A stretch of DNA of 64,000 nucleotides from Bacteroidota bacterium (GCA_030698405.1 JAUYMU010000021.1:16756-80755), one strand, 5' to 3'. Positions 15,586-26,565 are shown, counted from the first letter of the stretch. The notes: generated by a model not told the origin, from the sequence alone. Program-made: numbers and translations.

Positions 15586-17064
15586 CTACTCCCAAAACCT
15601 CTCTCCTTTGTAAAAATCAAGAATCCGTTTCTTCATTTCGTAGGTCAGTTTCGAACGCAAAACCTGACTGGTGGTATTTGCCAGCCTGTTTTTGATCGTG
15701 TAAAGTTCGACCGTGTTGATCATTCCCTGTTCGAACTTTTTTTGTGCTGCCTGAAAAGCCAGCGTATCGGCTTCCAGTTGTTTGCCGGCTTGCCGAAACT
15801 CTTTCCACGAAGCAGTCAGTTGGTTGTAGTTTTCCTCCATTTCGTACTGAACTGTCTGTTTCGCCAGATCAAGTTTCGTTTTCGATTGTTCCGAAGCAAG
15901 CCGGGCGCGCTTTACATCAAACCTAACTGAGTTTTTGCTGAATATCGGGATGTTGAGCGAAGCTCCAACAAACTGACTACGGTTATTTTTGATCTGGCTG
16001 TTAAAGGCAATTGTCTGTTCATCTGCGTCTTTGTTTGTTTCGTAAAATCCGGTGTTATAAGCTGCCTGCAGTTTAATCGAAGGGAAAAATCCGGCTTTGC
16101 TCATATTCATACTTTTTTGACTGGCCTGAAATTCACTCTCGAACGATCGAATATAGGGCGACCAACTGATATGTTGCCCGTAAAGTTCCGGCATATTGGT
16201 AACAACCTCAGCAACAACTGGTTCTTCATTCGGTACATCCAGCGTAATCTGCTGATCAGGAGGCAGGTTCATTGCTTTTTTAAGGCTGATCCACGATGAT
16301 GCAATATTGTTGGAGGTCTGAATGCAAAACAGTTCTTCCTTTTCAAAATTTGCATTTACCTCCAGCAAATCAGTCTGTGCTTTCAATCCGGTTGTAACCA
16401 AAATTTCCGTCTTTCTCACGTTCAGTTCCGAAAGCGCTTTCTGCTCATTGGCAATTTTCAGCAATTCTTCGTAATACACAACATTATAAAAGGCATTCAT
16501 CACAGCAAAAGCCAAATCATCCGTAGCATTCAACCGGTTGTTTTCAGCAGATTCTTTCCTGAATTTCTGGTACCGGATCTGGTTCTGAAGCATAAACCCA
16601 CGAAACAAATCAACCGAAGTTCCCAGATAATAAGAGTTATTAAAGAAGGAAGTATTCACAATACCGTTCGTATTTGGATCAACCGAACGTCCATAGTTTA
16701 AACCGGCATCACTTCCGGCGCCAACTCCGGGCAACAGGTTCCATTTTGATTGACGGTAACTTAATCCGGCAATCTTTTCACTCAATTCAGCATCCTGTAA
16801 TTGCAGGTTATTTTTTATCGCATAACCAATACATTCATTTAAAGTCCACTTTTCCTGAGCAGTTATTTGTAAACTCATCAAAAATACGATCAGGAATAAA
16901 AAATTTCTGGTACAACTTTTTGCCCGAACATAGTTGAGTAGAAAAAATGAAAATGTATTCGTTCCCCTTGATCCCAGATGCAGAATATACAAACTGAAAA
17001 CATCGCCCCTATTGCTTTTTGGACGGTCACACTGAAGTTCATTTCTATAACACTTTGGTTTCAT
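15586..17064 (-). CDS. TolC-family outer-membrane efflux protein
   Basis: Outer-membrane channel with two OEP repeats of long coiled helices (about 80-290 and 300-490). The 5' end is uncertain. The only upstream ATG gives 492 residues with a 60-residue polar leader before the apparent signal peptide (NFLFLIVFLMSLQITAQ, about 53-69). No in-frame ATG lies closer except the Met inside the signal, so a non-ATG start or a 5' sequence change is possible. The sigma-54 candidate at 17089-17105 would start RNA about 14 bp before the upstream ATG. First gene of the tripartite pump operon. Confidence 0.88.
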   Translation of the reverse strand: MKPKCYRNELQCDRPKSNRGDVFSLYILHLGSRGTNTFSFFLLNYVRAKSCTRNFLFLIVFLMSLQITAQEKWTLNECIGYAIKNNLQLQDAELSEKIAGLSYRQSKWNLLPGVGAGSDAGLNYGRSVDPNTNGIVNTSFFNNSYYLGTSVDLFRGFMLQNQIRYQKFRKESAENNRLNATDDLAFAVMNAFYNVVYYEELLKIANEQKALSELNVRKTEILVTTGLKAQTDLLEVNANFEKEELFCIQTSNNIASSWISLKKAMNLPPDQQITLDVPNEEPVVAEVVTNMPELYGQHISWSPYIRSFESEFQASQKSMNMSKAGFFPSIKLQAAYNTGFYETNKDADEQTIAFNSQIKNNRSQFVGASLNIPIFSKNSVRFDVKRARLASEQSKTKLDLAKQTVQYEMEENYNQLTASWKEFRQAGKQLEADTLAFQAAQKKFEQGMINTVELYTIKNRLANTTSQVLRSKLTYEMKKRILDFYKGERFWE

Positions 17065-17088
17065 TTTTTTGCATTTTGAAAAAGACTA

Positions 17089-17105
17089 TGCCAAATTAAT
17101 GCCAG
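17089..17105 (-). promoter_or_regulatory. candidate sigma-54 promoter of the TolC-adaptor-ABC operon
   Basis: The minus strand reads CTGGCATTAATTTGGCA. The -24 TGGCA and -12 GGCA have the exact GG/GC spacing of sigma-54 promoters. It lies 98 bp from the centre of the palindrome at 17181-17197. It is the best of the three -24/-12 candidates in the island. Confidence 0.55.
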
Positions 17106-17168
17106 AAATGCAAATATTCTATTAGTCAATTACTTATCATGATTAAGATAATTCATGAGTTAAAATAA

Positions 17169-17197
17169 TTGACAATAGTTTGTCAAAATATTAGACA
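17169..17197. promoter_or_regulatory. palindromic activator sites in the divergent promoter region
   Basis: TGTCAAAATATTAGACA (17181-17197) matches the palindromes at 3730 and 7323 with one arm base changed. It overlaps TTGACAATAGTTTGTCAA (17169-17186), an inverted repeat of the same half-site in the outward arrangement. The sites lie between the TolC operon and the regulator pair. Confidence 0.5.
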
Positions 17198-17200
17198 CTC

Positions 17201-17233
17201 TATTGGTATTGGAAAGAAAGGCTTGTAACTTTG
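17201..17233 (+). promoter_or_regulatory. Bacteroidota-type promoter of the sigma-54 regulator
   Basis: TAACTTTG (17226-17233) fits the -7 consensus TAnnTTTG and TATTGG at 17201 resembles the -33 element, 20 bp apart. It overlaps the TTG at 17231, arguing for translation from the ATG at 17243. Confidence 0.5.
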
Positions 17234-17242
17234 ATAAAAAAA

Positions 17243-18604
17243 ATGGCCAAAGGGAACATTCTGATTGTCGACGACAACAAGAGCATTTTAAGTGCATTGG
17301 AGATTTTTCTTACTCCTGAATTTCAAACCGTCACCACGCTATCCGATCCCAACCAGATTCCAACTGAACTTCGGAAGAAAGACTACAATTTGGTAATTCT
17401 TGATATGAATTTTAATGCCGGAATAAACACCGGCAACGAAGGCATATACTGGCTCGGACGAATCAAGGAATCTCATCCTGAAACATCGGTGGTAATGATT
17501 ACAGCTTATGGCGATGTTGAATTGACCGTAAAGGCATTAAAGATGGGAGCCACCGATTTTTTCCTGAAACCCTGGGACAACAACAAATTGCTGGCGACCC
17601 TAAAATCAGCACTCCAGCTCAACTGGTCGAAAAAGGAAGTGAACCAGCTTAAGGAAAAGGAAAAGGGCTTGAAAACGGAAATCAACCGCGAGCAAAAATT
17701 CATCGTTGGCTCGTCGCCTCAACTGATGCAAATGCTGAACATGGTTCGAAAAGTAGCGAAAACAGATGCCAATGTGCTGATTACCGGAGAAAACGGAACC
17801 GGAAAAGAACTGATTGCGCACGAAATTCACCGCCTGTCGGAACGCTCACAAGAAGTGATGGTGAGTGTCGATATGGGTGCAATCACCGAAACTTTGTTCG
17901 AAAGTGAATTGTTCGGCCACGTGAAAGGAGCATTTACCGATGCCCGCGAAAACCGACCCGGCAAATTCGAAGTAGCTGATAAAGGCAGTCTTTTTCTGGA
18001 TGAAATCGGGAATCTCTCGTTTCACCTTCAGGCTAAACTACTGGCAGCCATACAAAACCGGCAGATTTCGCGTATCGGTTCCAATCAAACCGTCCCGGTT
18101 GACATACGGCTGATTTGCGCCACCAATAAAAAACTGGAAAGTATGGTACACGAAGGATTGTTTCGCGAAGACCTGCTGTACCGAATCAATACCATCCAGA
18201 TTGAGGTTCCGCCACTTCGCGACCGAGGAAACGACGTCCTGGTGCTGGCCGATTTTTTCATGAAGAAATATACCTCAAAATACAACAAGCCCAGTCTGAA
18301 AATCAATCAGCCGGCACAGGACAAGCTGCTCAAATACGCATGGCCCGGGAATATCCGTGAATTGCAGCATACCATCGAAAAAGCGGTTATCCTGAGCGAA
18401 GGCAACGTTTTGAAACCTGAGGATTTTTTCATGCGGCCAATTCTTTCAGGAAAAACAAGTGAGACAGAACTTACACTCGAAGAAATGGAAAAACGAATGA
18501 TCAACCTTGCCATCGAAAAGAACAACGGAAACCTAAGCGCTGCAGCCGAGCAGCTTGGAATCACCCGGCAGACACTCTATAACAAAATTAAAAAGAACGG
18601 ATAA
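17243..18604 (+). CDS. sigma-54-dependent response regulator (NtrC family)
   Basis: The 453-residue activator has a receiver (about 5-125; acidic pair in IVDDN, phospho-Asp in VILDMNF, Lys in LKPWD), an AAA+ domain (about 155-395; Walker A GENGTGKE, sigma-54 contact loop GAFTDA, Walker B LFLDEIG) and a Fis-type helix-turn-helix at the end (LSAAAEQLGITRQTLYNKI). I start at ATG 17243, because the TTG at 17231 lies in the -7 element. The next gene encodes its kinase (stop and start overlap by 1 bp). It is divergent from the TolC operon and is the likely binder of the TGTCAA palindromes. Confidence 0.93.
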   Translation: MAKGNILIVDDNKSILSALEIFLTPEFQTVTTLSDPNQIPTELRKKDYNLVILDMNFNAGINTGNEGIYWLGRIKESHPETSVVMITAYGDVELTVKALKMGATDFFLKPWDNNKLLATLKSALQLNWSKKEVNQLKEKEKGLKTEINREQKFIVGSSPQLMQMLNMVRKVAKTDANVLITGENGTGKELIAHEIHRLSERSQEVMVSVDMGAITETLFESELFGHVKGAFTDARENRPGKFEVADKGSLFLDEIGNLSFHLQAKLLAAIQNRQISRIGSNQTVPVDIRLICATNKKLESMVHEGLFREDLLYRINTIQIEVPPLRDRGNDVLVLADFFMKKYTSKYNKPSLKINQPAQDKLLKYAWPGNIRELQHTIEKAVILSEGNVLKPEDFFMRPILSGKTSETELTLEEMEKRMINLAIEKNNGNLSAAAEQLGITRQTLYNKIKKNG

Positions 18605-19956
18605 TGGTCAGTCGAAACCTTTATTTTCAAATAATTTTTAGGGTTGTTTTGATTGTGATTCCTGCTCTGGTAGCAGGCTGGCTGATCGCTTCAGACCATT
18701 CGCTATTGCTGATTTTGTTGTGCTTTTGTCTCGTTTTGGCGGTGGTTATTAACCTTGTCAACTATCTGAATTCGACCAACAGGAAAATAAGCTATTTTCT
18801 CGAATCGGTTCAAAATGAAGATTCTACACTTTCGTTTCCGACCAATATTTCCGACCAGCCAATTCGCGAAATCTGTCAGGGACTGAACAAAGTCAACAAG
18901 CAAATACAACAGTTAAAAATCGAAAACCAGCAACGGGAACAATATTTTCAAACCTTGCTCGAACATGTAGCCACCGGAATCGTGACTTTTAATCCGAAAG
19001 GGTTTGTGCTTCATGCCAACTCGGCTGCAAAAAAAATGTTGGGAGTCGATGTACTCACACATATCAACCAACTGGAAAGAGTTAACCGAAATTTGTTTCA
19101 GGCAATCAAAAACATCCAGGCATTTGAGCAAAAACTGGTATCAGTCATCACCGAACGCGGCACCATTCAGCTTTCGCTCAAATCAACTTCGTTTAAAGCA
19201 AAAAATAATGAACTGATGTTGTTATCGGTACAGGATATTCGTAATGAACTGGACGAAAAAGAGCTGGATTCATGGATGAAACTGATCAGGGTACTGATGC
19301 ACGAAATTATGAATTCGATCGCACCAATCACTTCACTTTCAGAAAGTTTGTGCAAGTTTTTCACCATCGACGGGCGTCCGGCACTTCCTGAAGAATTGAA
19401 TGAAGCGACCATTGGGACTACACTTCGGGGACTGAATGTAATTAAAGAACAGGGAAATGGATTGATGTTGTTTGTTGAATCGTACCGGAAATTGACACGT
19501 TTACCAAAACCTGATAAAATAGTATTCAAAGTTGAAGACCTTGTCAACCGGATAAAAGTGCTCTACGCTTCGCTCGAAAACAGCGAAAAGGTGAAGCTTA
19601 TTGTTACGGTAAACCCTCCGGGAATGGAGCTTTTGGCAGATGAAAACCAGATTTCGCAGGTTTTGATCAACCTGGCAAAGAATGCCCTGCAGGCCAATGA
19701 GAAAAATCCTGAAGGTAAAATTCATATTACTGCCGGATTCAATACCGAACATCGTGCTGAAATATGTGTAACCGACAATGGTCCGGGAATTCCGGATGAG
19801 ATTCTGGAACAGATTTTTGTGCCTTTTTTTACGACCCGCGAAAACGGATCAGGAATTGGGCTGAGCCTCTCGCGGCAGATCATGCGCCTGCATGGCGGAA
19901 GCCTTCAGGTACGATCGGTTCCAAATAAGGAGACGGTGTTTTGTCTGAGGTTTTAA
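18604..19956 (+). CDS. NtrY-like sensor histidine kinase
   Basis: Membrane kinase of 450 residues with two N-terminal helices (about 8-26 and 29-50), a HAMP-like linker, a PAS domain (about 115-210), a phosphoacceptor helix with the His in [12 protein letters not shown] and a catalytic ATPase domain ([38 protein letters not shown]). It overlaps the response-regulator gene by 1 bp and should phosphorylate its receiver. There is almost no periplasmic loop between the helices, so the signal is probably membrane or cytoplasmic. Confidence 0.93.
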   Translation: MVSRNLYFQIIFRVVLIVIPALVAGWLIASDHSLLLILLCFCLVLAVVINLVNYLNSTNRKISYFLESVQNEDSTLSFPTNISDQPIREICQGLNKVNKQIQQLKIENQQREQYFQTLLEHVATGIVTFNPKGFVLHANSAAKKMLGVDVLTHINQLERVNRNLFQAIKNIQAFEQKLVSVITERGTIQLSLKSTSFKAKNNELMLLSVQDIRNELDEKELDSWMKLIRVLMHEIMNSIAPITSLSESLCKFFTIDGRPALPEELNEATIGTTLRGLNVIKEQGNGLMLFVESYRKLTRLPKPDKIVFKVEDLVNRIKVLYASLENSEKVKLIVTVNPPGMELLADENQISQVLINLAKNALQANEKNPEGKIHITAGFNTEHRAEICVTDNGPGIPDEILEQIFVPFFTTRENGSGIGLSLSRQIMRLHGGSLQVRSVPNKETVFCLRF

Positions 19957-19969
19957 AAAAGTTGATGGG

Positions 19970-20207
19970 GAATCGGACTTTCCGAAGTCCGAGATTTTTA
20001 GACTTAGGAAGGTGGTTTTCTTCGACTTGGGAAAGTCGAAATCCCCAGGAGTCGGACTTTCCGAAGTCCGATATTCCCTAGACTTAGGAAGGTGGTTTTC
20101 TTCGACTTGGGAAAGTCGAAATCCCCAGGAATCGGACTTTCCGAAGTCCGATATTCCCTAGAATTCGGAAGGTCGTTTTCTTCGACTTGGGAAAGTCGAA
20201 GTCCTGC
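19970..20207. repeat. three tandem 79-80 bp units, each with two hairpins
   Basis: Near-identical units start with CGGACTT at 19974, 20053 and 20133. Each holds CGGACTTTCCGAAGTCCG (7-bp arms, 4-nt loop) and, about 60 bp on, TTCGACTTGGGAAAGTCGAA (8-bp arms, 4-nt loop). The array fills the gap between two convergent genes and could terminate both. It is not a CRISPR array: there are no unique spacers. Confidence 0.85.
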
Positions 20208-20208
20208 G

Positions 20209-21192
20209 CTAAAATTCTCTTTTTACCCACTCGATAATTCGATCTTCCGGCAAATCGTTCATGCAGCGGAAATGTTTTTTCGGGCATTTATGATAGCCAA
20301 GTTTGGAGCATGGGCGGCAAGGTAACCCTTTCACTTCGAGTATTTCAGAACCTTCTCCCGGCATGTAGGGCGACATTCCCAATTCGGGGGCAGTATTTCC
20401 CCAAACCGACAGTATTTTTTTGTGGTACGCAGCAGCTATGTGCATTAATCCGGTATCGTTAGAGATTACCAGTCGTGCATTTTTAACCAGCGACGCCGAT
20501 TGGTTGATTCGTAATTTTCCGGTAAAATTAACCACGTTCCCGGTATTCCATTCCAAAACCTGATCGGCAAGCTGACGTTCACTTTTCCCTCCCAGCAGTA
20601 CAAACGAAAACTTGGTATTCGAAATTAATGACCTGTATTTTTCTACCGGCATTCGTTTGGTTGCATAAGTTCCGGCCAGCACTATTGCTACATAGCCATT
20701 CCTGAAATTTTCAGGCAATTCGTTGATTGAAAATTCATCTTCGATAGAAATAAAATGGTCAAGTCCGTTCCGGTCATCTGATACTCCGAAGGTGCTTAGT
20801 GTTGCCAGGTTTCGATCGACAATGTGGCATTTAGGCAGGATGTCGATCTTGAACATGGTAAGTAAAAGTTTGCGGATATTCAGTTTGTTAAAGCTGAATG
20901 ATTTGACTTTTAATCCGAGTTTTACCCGCAGACTGCGCAAATTGTTGTGCAAATCAATGATGTAATCGTAATTTTCAGCTTTCAGTTCGCCAATTGTTTT
21001 CGAAAGCGAATCTTCCAAAAACTGAATTTTATCGATGTATGGATTTGCTTGCAGGAGATCCGCGTTGCGTTTCTTGGTAAGGTAGTGTATTTCAGCTTCC
21101 GGAAATTGATTTTTCAGGCAACGAACAACCGGCGATGTTAAAACAATGTCGCCAATTGAACTGAAACGTATAATCAGAAATTTAGTCTTCAC
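20209..21192 (-). CDS. glycosyltransferase family 9 protein (heptosyltransferase-like)
   Basis: GT9 enzyme of 327 residues with two Rossmann-like halves. The N-terminal FSSIGDIVLTSPVV and the later VISNDTGLMHIAAA loop are family hallmarks for ADP-sugar binding; it should add a heptose or related sugar to lipopolysaccharide core at the cytoplasmic membrane. A Cys-rich C-terminus (PCRPCSKLGYHKCPKKHFRC) is also seen in many GT9 proteins. The start is GTG at 21192; no in-frame ATG fits the MKTKFLIIRF start. A terminator separates it from atpC upstream. Confidence 0.88.
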   Translation of the reverse strand: MKTKFLIIRFSSIGDIVLTSPVVRCLKNQFPEAEIHYLTKKRNADLLQANPYIDKIQFLEDSLSKTIGELKAENYDYIIDLHNNLRSLRVKLGLKVKSFSFNKLNIRKLLLTMFKIDILPKCHIVDRNLATLSTFGVSDDRNGLDHFISIEDEFSINELPENFRNGYVAIVLAGTYATKRMPVEKYRSLISNTKFSFVLLGGKSERQLADQVLEWNTGNVVNFTGKLRINQSASLVKNARLVISNDTGLMHIAAAYHKKILSVWGNTAPELGMSPYMPGEGSEILEVKGLPCRPCSKLGYHKCPKKHFRCMNDLPEDRIIEWVKREF

Positions 21193-21193
21193 A

Positions 21194-21229
21194 ATAAAAA
21201 GCCCTGAAACTGTTGTATTTTCAGGGCTT
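21194..21229 (-). terminator. rho-independent terminator of atpDC
   Basis: A perfect 11-bp stem (arms 21199-21209 and 21219-21229, AAGCCCTGAAA) with a 9-nt loop is followed on the minus strand by a T-run. It sits 30 bp after the atpC stop. Confidence 0.8.
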
Positions 21230-21258
21230 AAATATAAACAGATTATCGCATCAACCGG

Positions 21259-21501
21259 CTATACCGACTCTGCAAGTACTATAATTTTGTTGTCTTTGTT
21301 TTCAATCACTCCCCCTTCAATTTCAAAAAAAAAGATTTTGCCTGATTCTTCCACCACTTTTATCTTTCCCTTTTCGAGTGTCGAAATAATTGGCGCATGG
21401 TGATTTAGAATCGCAAAAGACCCTTTTGTTCCGGGAACCTGAACCGATTTTACTTCGCCTGAATAAATGTTTTTTCCGGGTGTAATTATTTCGAGCTTCA
21501 T
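21259..21501 (-). CDS. atpC: F1 ATP synthase epsilon subunit
   Basis: The 80-residue beta-sandwich begins MKLEIITPGKNIYSGEVKSVQVPGT. It lacks the C-terminal helical hairpin of longer epsilon subunits, which is usual in this phylum. Epsilon joins the central stalk to the c-ring. It follows atpD by 29 bp on the same strand; the other ATP synthase genes are not in the window. Confidence 0.95.
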   Translation of the reverse strand: MKLEIITPGKNIYSGEVKSVQVPGTKGSFAILNHHAPIISTLEKGKIKVVEESGKIFFFEIEGGVIENKDNKIIVLAESV

Positions 21502-21530
21502 GTTTTTTTTATATTAGTGTTCAGTCACTA

Positions 21531-23126
<1,596 letters not shown>

Positions 23127-23129
23127 TCA

Positions 23130-24113
23130 TTAATGATCCCTGCTCATGATCATTTTTGCAAGTGCAACCATTTCTTCTTTGGTTTCTTTGGCTACATCTA
23201 TTTCATTCAGAACATCCAGTGCCGACTGGTAAAAATCTTCGATATTATTTTCGGTGATCTCTTTTATTTTCAACTTGGTATAAATATTTTTTACTGCCAT
23301 TATTTTTTCCTGATGATCGAATTCGTATTTTTCAATCCATCCCAGAAGCTCCTTTTTTGTCGGGTCATCTGATAATTCCAGTGCTTTTAACAGGAGAAAG
23401 GTCTTTTTGTTCGATATGATATCGCCGCCTATTTTCTTCCCGAATTTTTCCTGATCGGCAAAAACATCCAGCAAATCGTCCTGAAGCTGAAATGCAATTC
23501 CCAGATCAAGTCCAAAAACATACAATAAATCGGCGATTCTTTCAGGAGCGTTGGCTGCCAATGCGCCCATTTTCAGGCTGCATGCCAGTAATACGGCCGT
23601 TTTCAGGCGGATCATATTCAAATATTCAGGAATTGAAACGTTCATTCTGGTTTCAAAATCCATGTCGTATTGCTGGCCTTCGCATACTTCAAGCGCTGTG
23701 TCCGAAAAAAGGCGGATCATTTTGCCAAGGTTTTCAGTTTCGCTTTTTTGTAAATAATTGTATGCCATGATCGACATCGCGTCTCCCGAAAGAATGGCAA
23801 TATTCGGGTTGTATTTTTTATGCACAGCCAGTGAATTTCGGCGCATATCGGCCTGATCCATAATATCGTCGTGCAGCAAAGTGAAATTGTGAAACACCTC
23901 GATTGCAAGAGCGGCAGGAAGGGCTTTTTCAATTTTGTCGGTGAAGAGGTTGCAGGCCATAAGGACCATTACCGGACGAAGTCGTTTTCCGCCCATTGCA
24001 AGCGTGTAGCCAATTGGTTCGTAAAGATTTGTGGGTTCAGTCTTGTTTAACCGAATTATTTCCCGGTTTATTTCTTCCGAAATAAGTATTTTTAACTCTT
24101 TGATTGTTTGCAT
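23130..24113 (-). CDS. polyprenyl (all-trans) diphosphate synthase
   Basis: Isoprenyl transferase of 327 residues. The first Asp-rich motif is DDIMD within LLHDDIMDQADMRR and the second QLQDDLLDVFAD; GGKRLRP near the N-terminus binds isopentenyl diphosphate. It makes a long prenyl chain, probably for menaquinone or another quinone; the chain length cannot be read safely. The ATG at 24113 (MQTIKELKIL) is preferred over a TTG four codons upstream. A LytTR regulator gene ends about 20 bp upstream on the same strand. Confidence 0.9.
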   Translation of the reverse strand: MQTIKELKILISEEINREIIRLNKTEPTNLYEPIGYTLAMGGKRLRPVMVLMACNLFTDKIEKALPAALAIEVFHNFTLLHDDIMDQADMRRNSLAVHKKYNPNIAILSGDAMSIMAYNYLQKSETENLGKMIRLFSDTALEVCEGQQYDMDFETRMNVSIPEYLNMIRLKTAVLLACSLKMGALAANAPERIADLLYVFGLDLGIAFQLQDDLLDVFADQEKFGKKIGGDIISNKKTFLLLKALELSDDPTKKELLGWIEKYEFDHQEKIMAVKNIYTKLKIKEITENNIEDFYQSALDVLNEIDVAKETKEEMVALAKMIMSRDH

Positions 24114-24133
24114 AAATATTGTCAATCAGTGAA

Positions 24134-24886
24134 TTATATTCGGTTGTACAATAGTCTGTTCAGGAGTTCTTCCTTGAATTTGGGTGATACCGGCAATTGC
24201 ATTTTATCGATCATCTCAACCACGCCACCATCGGTTTTAAGGTAACGGTTTACATTCCGGAGGCTAATAAGATGTGAGCGGTGTATCCTGAAAAAGCCGT
24301 GAGAAACCAACATGTTATCGAATTCGAGTAAGGTGCGGCTTATTAGTACCGATCTGCCATCAACAAAGAAAATACGCGAATAGTTTCGTTCTCCTTCGCA
24401 TCTTACAATATCTTTTACCTTTACAATTGTGAATCCGTTAATTTCAGGAAGGGCAATGGTAGCATCGTCCTCATTTCCCGGTTTTAAGTTCGTTTTTAGT
24501 ACTTCAACACGCTGTTTTTCGCGCAACACCGGAATTTCATTGATCCGGTTGATTGTTAACCTGACATTTTCAATTAAAACCGGTTTTACAATATAATCGA
24601 AGGCAGAATACTTGAATGCAGTGATGGCATAATCACTGTATGATGTGGTAAATACTACTTTAAAATCTACTTCAGAGAGTTGTTCCAAAAGGCGGAATCC
24701 AGTTCCATCGGGCATTTCAATATCTAAAAAAACAAGATCCGGATCAACCAGGTCAATCAATTTTATTCCCGAAGCGACAGAATCTGCTTCGCCAAGAATT
24801 TTTATTTCGGGAAAATTCTGTTCTAAAATTCGTTTTAAACCTCTCCGGGCCAATTGATCATCATCAATAATAACGGTATGATACAT
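24134..24886 (-). CDS. LytTR-family response regulator
   Basis: The 250-residue regulator has a receiver at about 1-120 (acidic DDDQ, phospho-Asp in LVFLDIEMPDG, Lys in YIVKPV) and a LytTR DNA-binding domain at about 140-245 (RIHRSHLISLRNVNRYLKTDGG). No LytS-type kinase is adjacent, so its partner is elsewhere. It lies just upstream of the prenyl synthase gene on the same strand. Confidence 0.93.
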   Translation of the reverse strand: MYHTVIIDDDQLARRGLKRILEQNFPEIKILGEADSVASGIKLIDLVDPDLVFLDIEMPDGTGFRLLEQLSEVDFKVVFTTSYSDYAITAFKYSAFDYIVKPVLIENVRLTINRINEIPVLREKQRVEVLKTNLKPGNEDDATIALPEINGFTIVKVKDIVRCEGERNYSRIFFVDGRSVLISRTLLEFDNMLVSHGFFRIHRSHLISLRNVNRYLKTDGGVVEMIDKMQLPVSPKFKEELLNRLLYNRI

Positions 24887-25028
24887 CTGGATTTTGGTTC
24901 TGATAATTTTTTTAAAAATACTACAAATGATCGGACTTGTGCAAATAGTTCAATAAAAATTTATTTTGTGCTGAAACAACTCTTTTATTTTCTTCTGCAC
25001 AAAACTGCCGGCGTTTTGTTTATATGAA

Positions 25029-25036
25029 TATTTTTG
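25029..25036 (+). promoter_or_regulatory. -7 element of the tsaB promoter
   Basis: TATTTTTG fits TAnnTTTG and lies 20 bp before the ATG at 25056. No convincing -33 element was found. Confidence 0.4.
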
Positions 25037-25055
25037 TCGGATTAATAAATTGAAA

Positions 25056-25766
25056 ATGGCCGTTATCCTTATAATTGAAACCTCTACTGAAGTATGCAGC
25101 GTTGCACTTACTGCTGATGGAGTACTGATTGATCTTAAAGAATCAAAAGAAGGGCAAAATCATGCCCGGCTGGTAACTGTTTTTGCAGAAGAACTGTTAA
25201 GCCGGAACAATATAAAACCTGATGAATTATCGGCGGTGGCTGTTAGTAAAGGTCCCGGTTCATATACTGGTTTACGGATCGGGGTTTCAACTGCAAAGGG
25301 GATTTGTTTCGCCCGCAGGATTCCGCTTATTGCTATTGGCACGCTTGAAGCCATGACACAACATGTTATATTTAACCGGAAATATTACAATATTCCGGAG
25401 GGTAAGCCAACGTTGTTTTGCCCGATGATTGACGCCCGCAGAATGGAGGTTTTTTCGATGTTGTACAATGAAGATGGTTCGGTATTGAAGCCGATCAGTG
25501 CCGAAATTATCGATGATACGTTCCTTTCCGAAGAACTGGAAGAGAAGCAGGTTGTATTTTTCGGCAATGGAGCGGAGAAGTGCAGACAATCATTGCAAGC
25601 GCCCAATGCCCTCTTTATTAATGAAATAGAAGCATCGGCTAAATACATGTGCCAGTTGGCCTGGGAATTGTACAACAAAAACAAATTTGAAGACGTTGCT
25701 TATTTTGAACCTTTTTATTTGAAGGATTTTGTAGCTACAGTTTCCAAGAAAAACCTACCGGGATGA
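25056..25766 (+). CDS. tsaB: tRNA threonylcarbamoyladenosine biosynthesis protein TsaB
   Basis: The 236-residue ASKHA-fold protein begins MAVILIIETSTEVCSVAL and carries the GPGSYTGLRIGVSTAKG loop typical of TsaB. With TsaD and TsaE it makes the t6A37 modification of ANN-decoding tRNAs. The ATG at 25056 matches family starts; an upstream TTG would only add two residues. Its TGA overlaps the ATG of the next gene. Confidence 0.93.
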   Translation: MAVILIIETSTEVCSVALTADGVLIDLKESKEGQNHARLVTVFAEELLSRNNIKPDELSAVAVSKGPGSYTGLRIGVSTAKGICFARRIPLIAIGTLEAMTQHVIFNRKYYNIPEGKPTLFCPMIDARRMEVFSMLYNEDGSVLKPISAEIIDDTFLSEELEEKQVVFFGNGAEKCRQSLQAPNALFINEIEASAKYMCQLAWELYNKNKFEDVAYFEPFYLKDFVATVSKKNLPG

Positions 25767-26503
25767 GAATTACAATGATTGTGAGTTTGTTGCTGGTGTT
25801 TGTCCTGAGGACAATCGCCCAGCCAATTGAAGAAATGGAATACATTCTCCGGTTTGGATTTATACATGGAGGGAAGGCGACCGTTACTGCGCAGAACGTA
25901 AAATTAAACAAGAAGCCTGCCATTCATTACCATTTGAGGGGGAGAACAATCGGACTTGTGGATAAAATTTACGAAGTGAACGATGTGTACGAAAGCTGGG
26001 TCAATCCTCAGAATTACCTGCCTGTGAAATCGATACGTAATGTCAGGGAACAAAAATACCGGTTTTATGATGAGGTGACCTACGATCATGAAAATGATTC
26101 GCTTTTCAGTTTAAAATCTGGTCGAAAAAAGGTTCCGAATAATGTAAACGACATGGTCAGTGTTTTCTTTTATATCAGGCAAAACCATTTTTTTGATAAT
26201 TTGCTGGCGGGTAAAAACGTTGAAATACCTGTATATCATGGCGATGATTTGTTTAAAATGCATTTGGAGTATTTGGGAATTGAAACCATTGATACAAAAA
26301 TCGGTAAAAAGGTATGTTATGTCGTTTCGCCAAAGGTGCCAAAGGGTAAACTCTTTAAAAGTTCCGACGACCTGAAGATTTATATTACGAAAGATGAAAG
26401 CCGGTTGCCGATCTATGCTGAATTTAATTTATTGGTTGGGTCACTCAAATGCGAATTGATTTCGTATAAAATAAATGGGATGGATCAATTGGCCAAACAA
26501 TAA
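25763..26503 (+). CDS. DUF3108 domain secreted protein
   Basis: The 246-residue protein has a signal peptide (about 1-19, ending TIAQ) and the beta-rich DUF3108 fold (EYILRFGFIHGGKATV at the start; YYVSPKVPKGKLFKS-like segment and KIYITKDESRLPIYAE later). The family's function is not established. It is translationally coupled to tsaB by a 4-bp ATGA overlap. The product is probably periplasmic. Confidence 0.8.
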   Translation: MRITMIVSLLLVFVLRTIAQPIEEMEYILRFGFIHGGKATVTAQNVKLNKKPAIHYHLRGRTIGLVDKIYEVNDVYESWVNPQNYLPVKSIRNVREQKYRFYDEVTYDHENDSLFSLKSGRKKVPNNVNDMVSVFFYIRQNHFFDNLLAGKNVEIPVYHGDDLFKMHLEYLGIETIDTKIGKKVCYVVSPKVPKGKLFKSSDDLKIYITKDESRLPIYAEFNLLVGSLKCELISYKINGMDQLAKQ

Positions 26504-26565
26504 TATGTTGATAGTGAAATCTTTAAAAAAATAGAAGGAAAAATTCTGATTCAGCAATATTTCTT

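Noticed and set aside
19970..20207. Possible CRISPR array
   Set aside because: The units are continuous tandem copies without unique spacers, and no cas genes are nearby.
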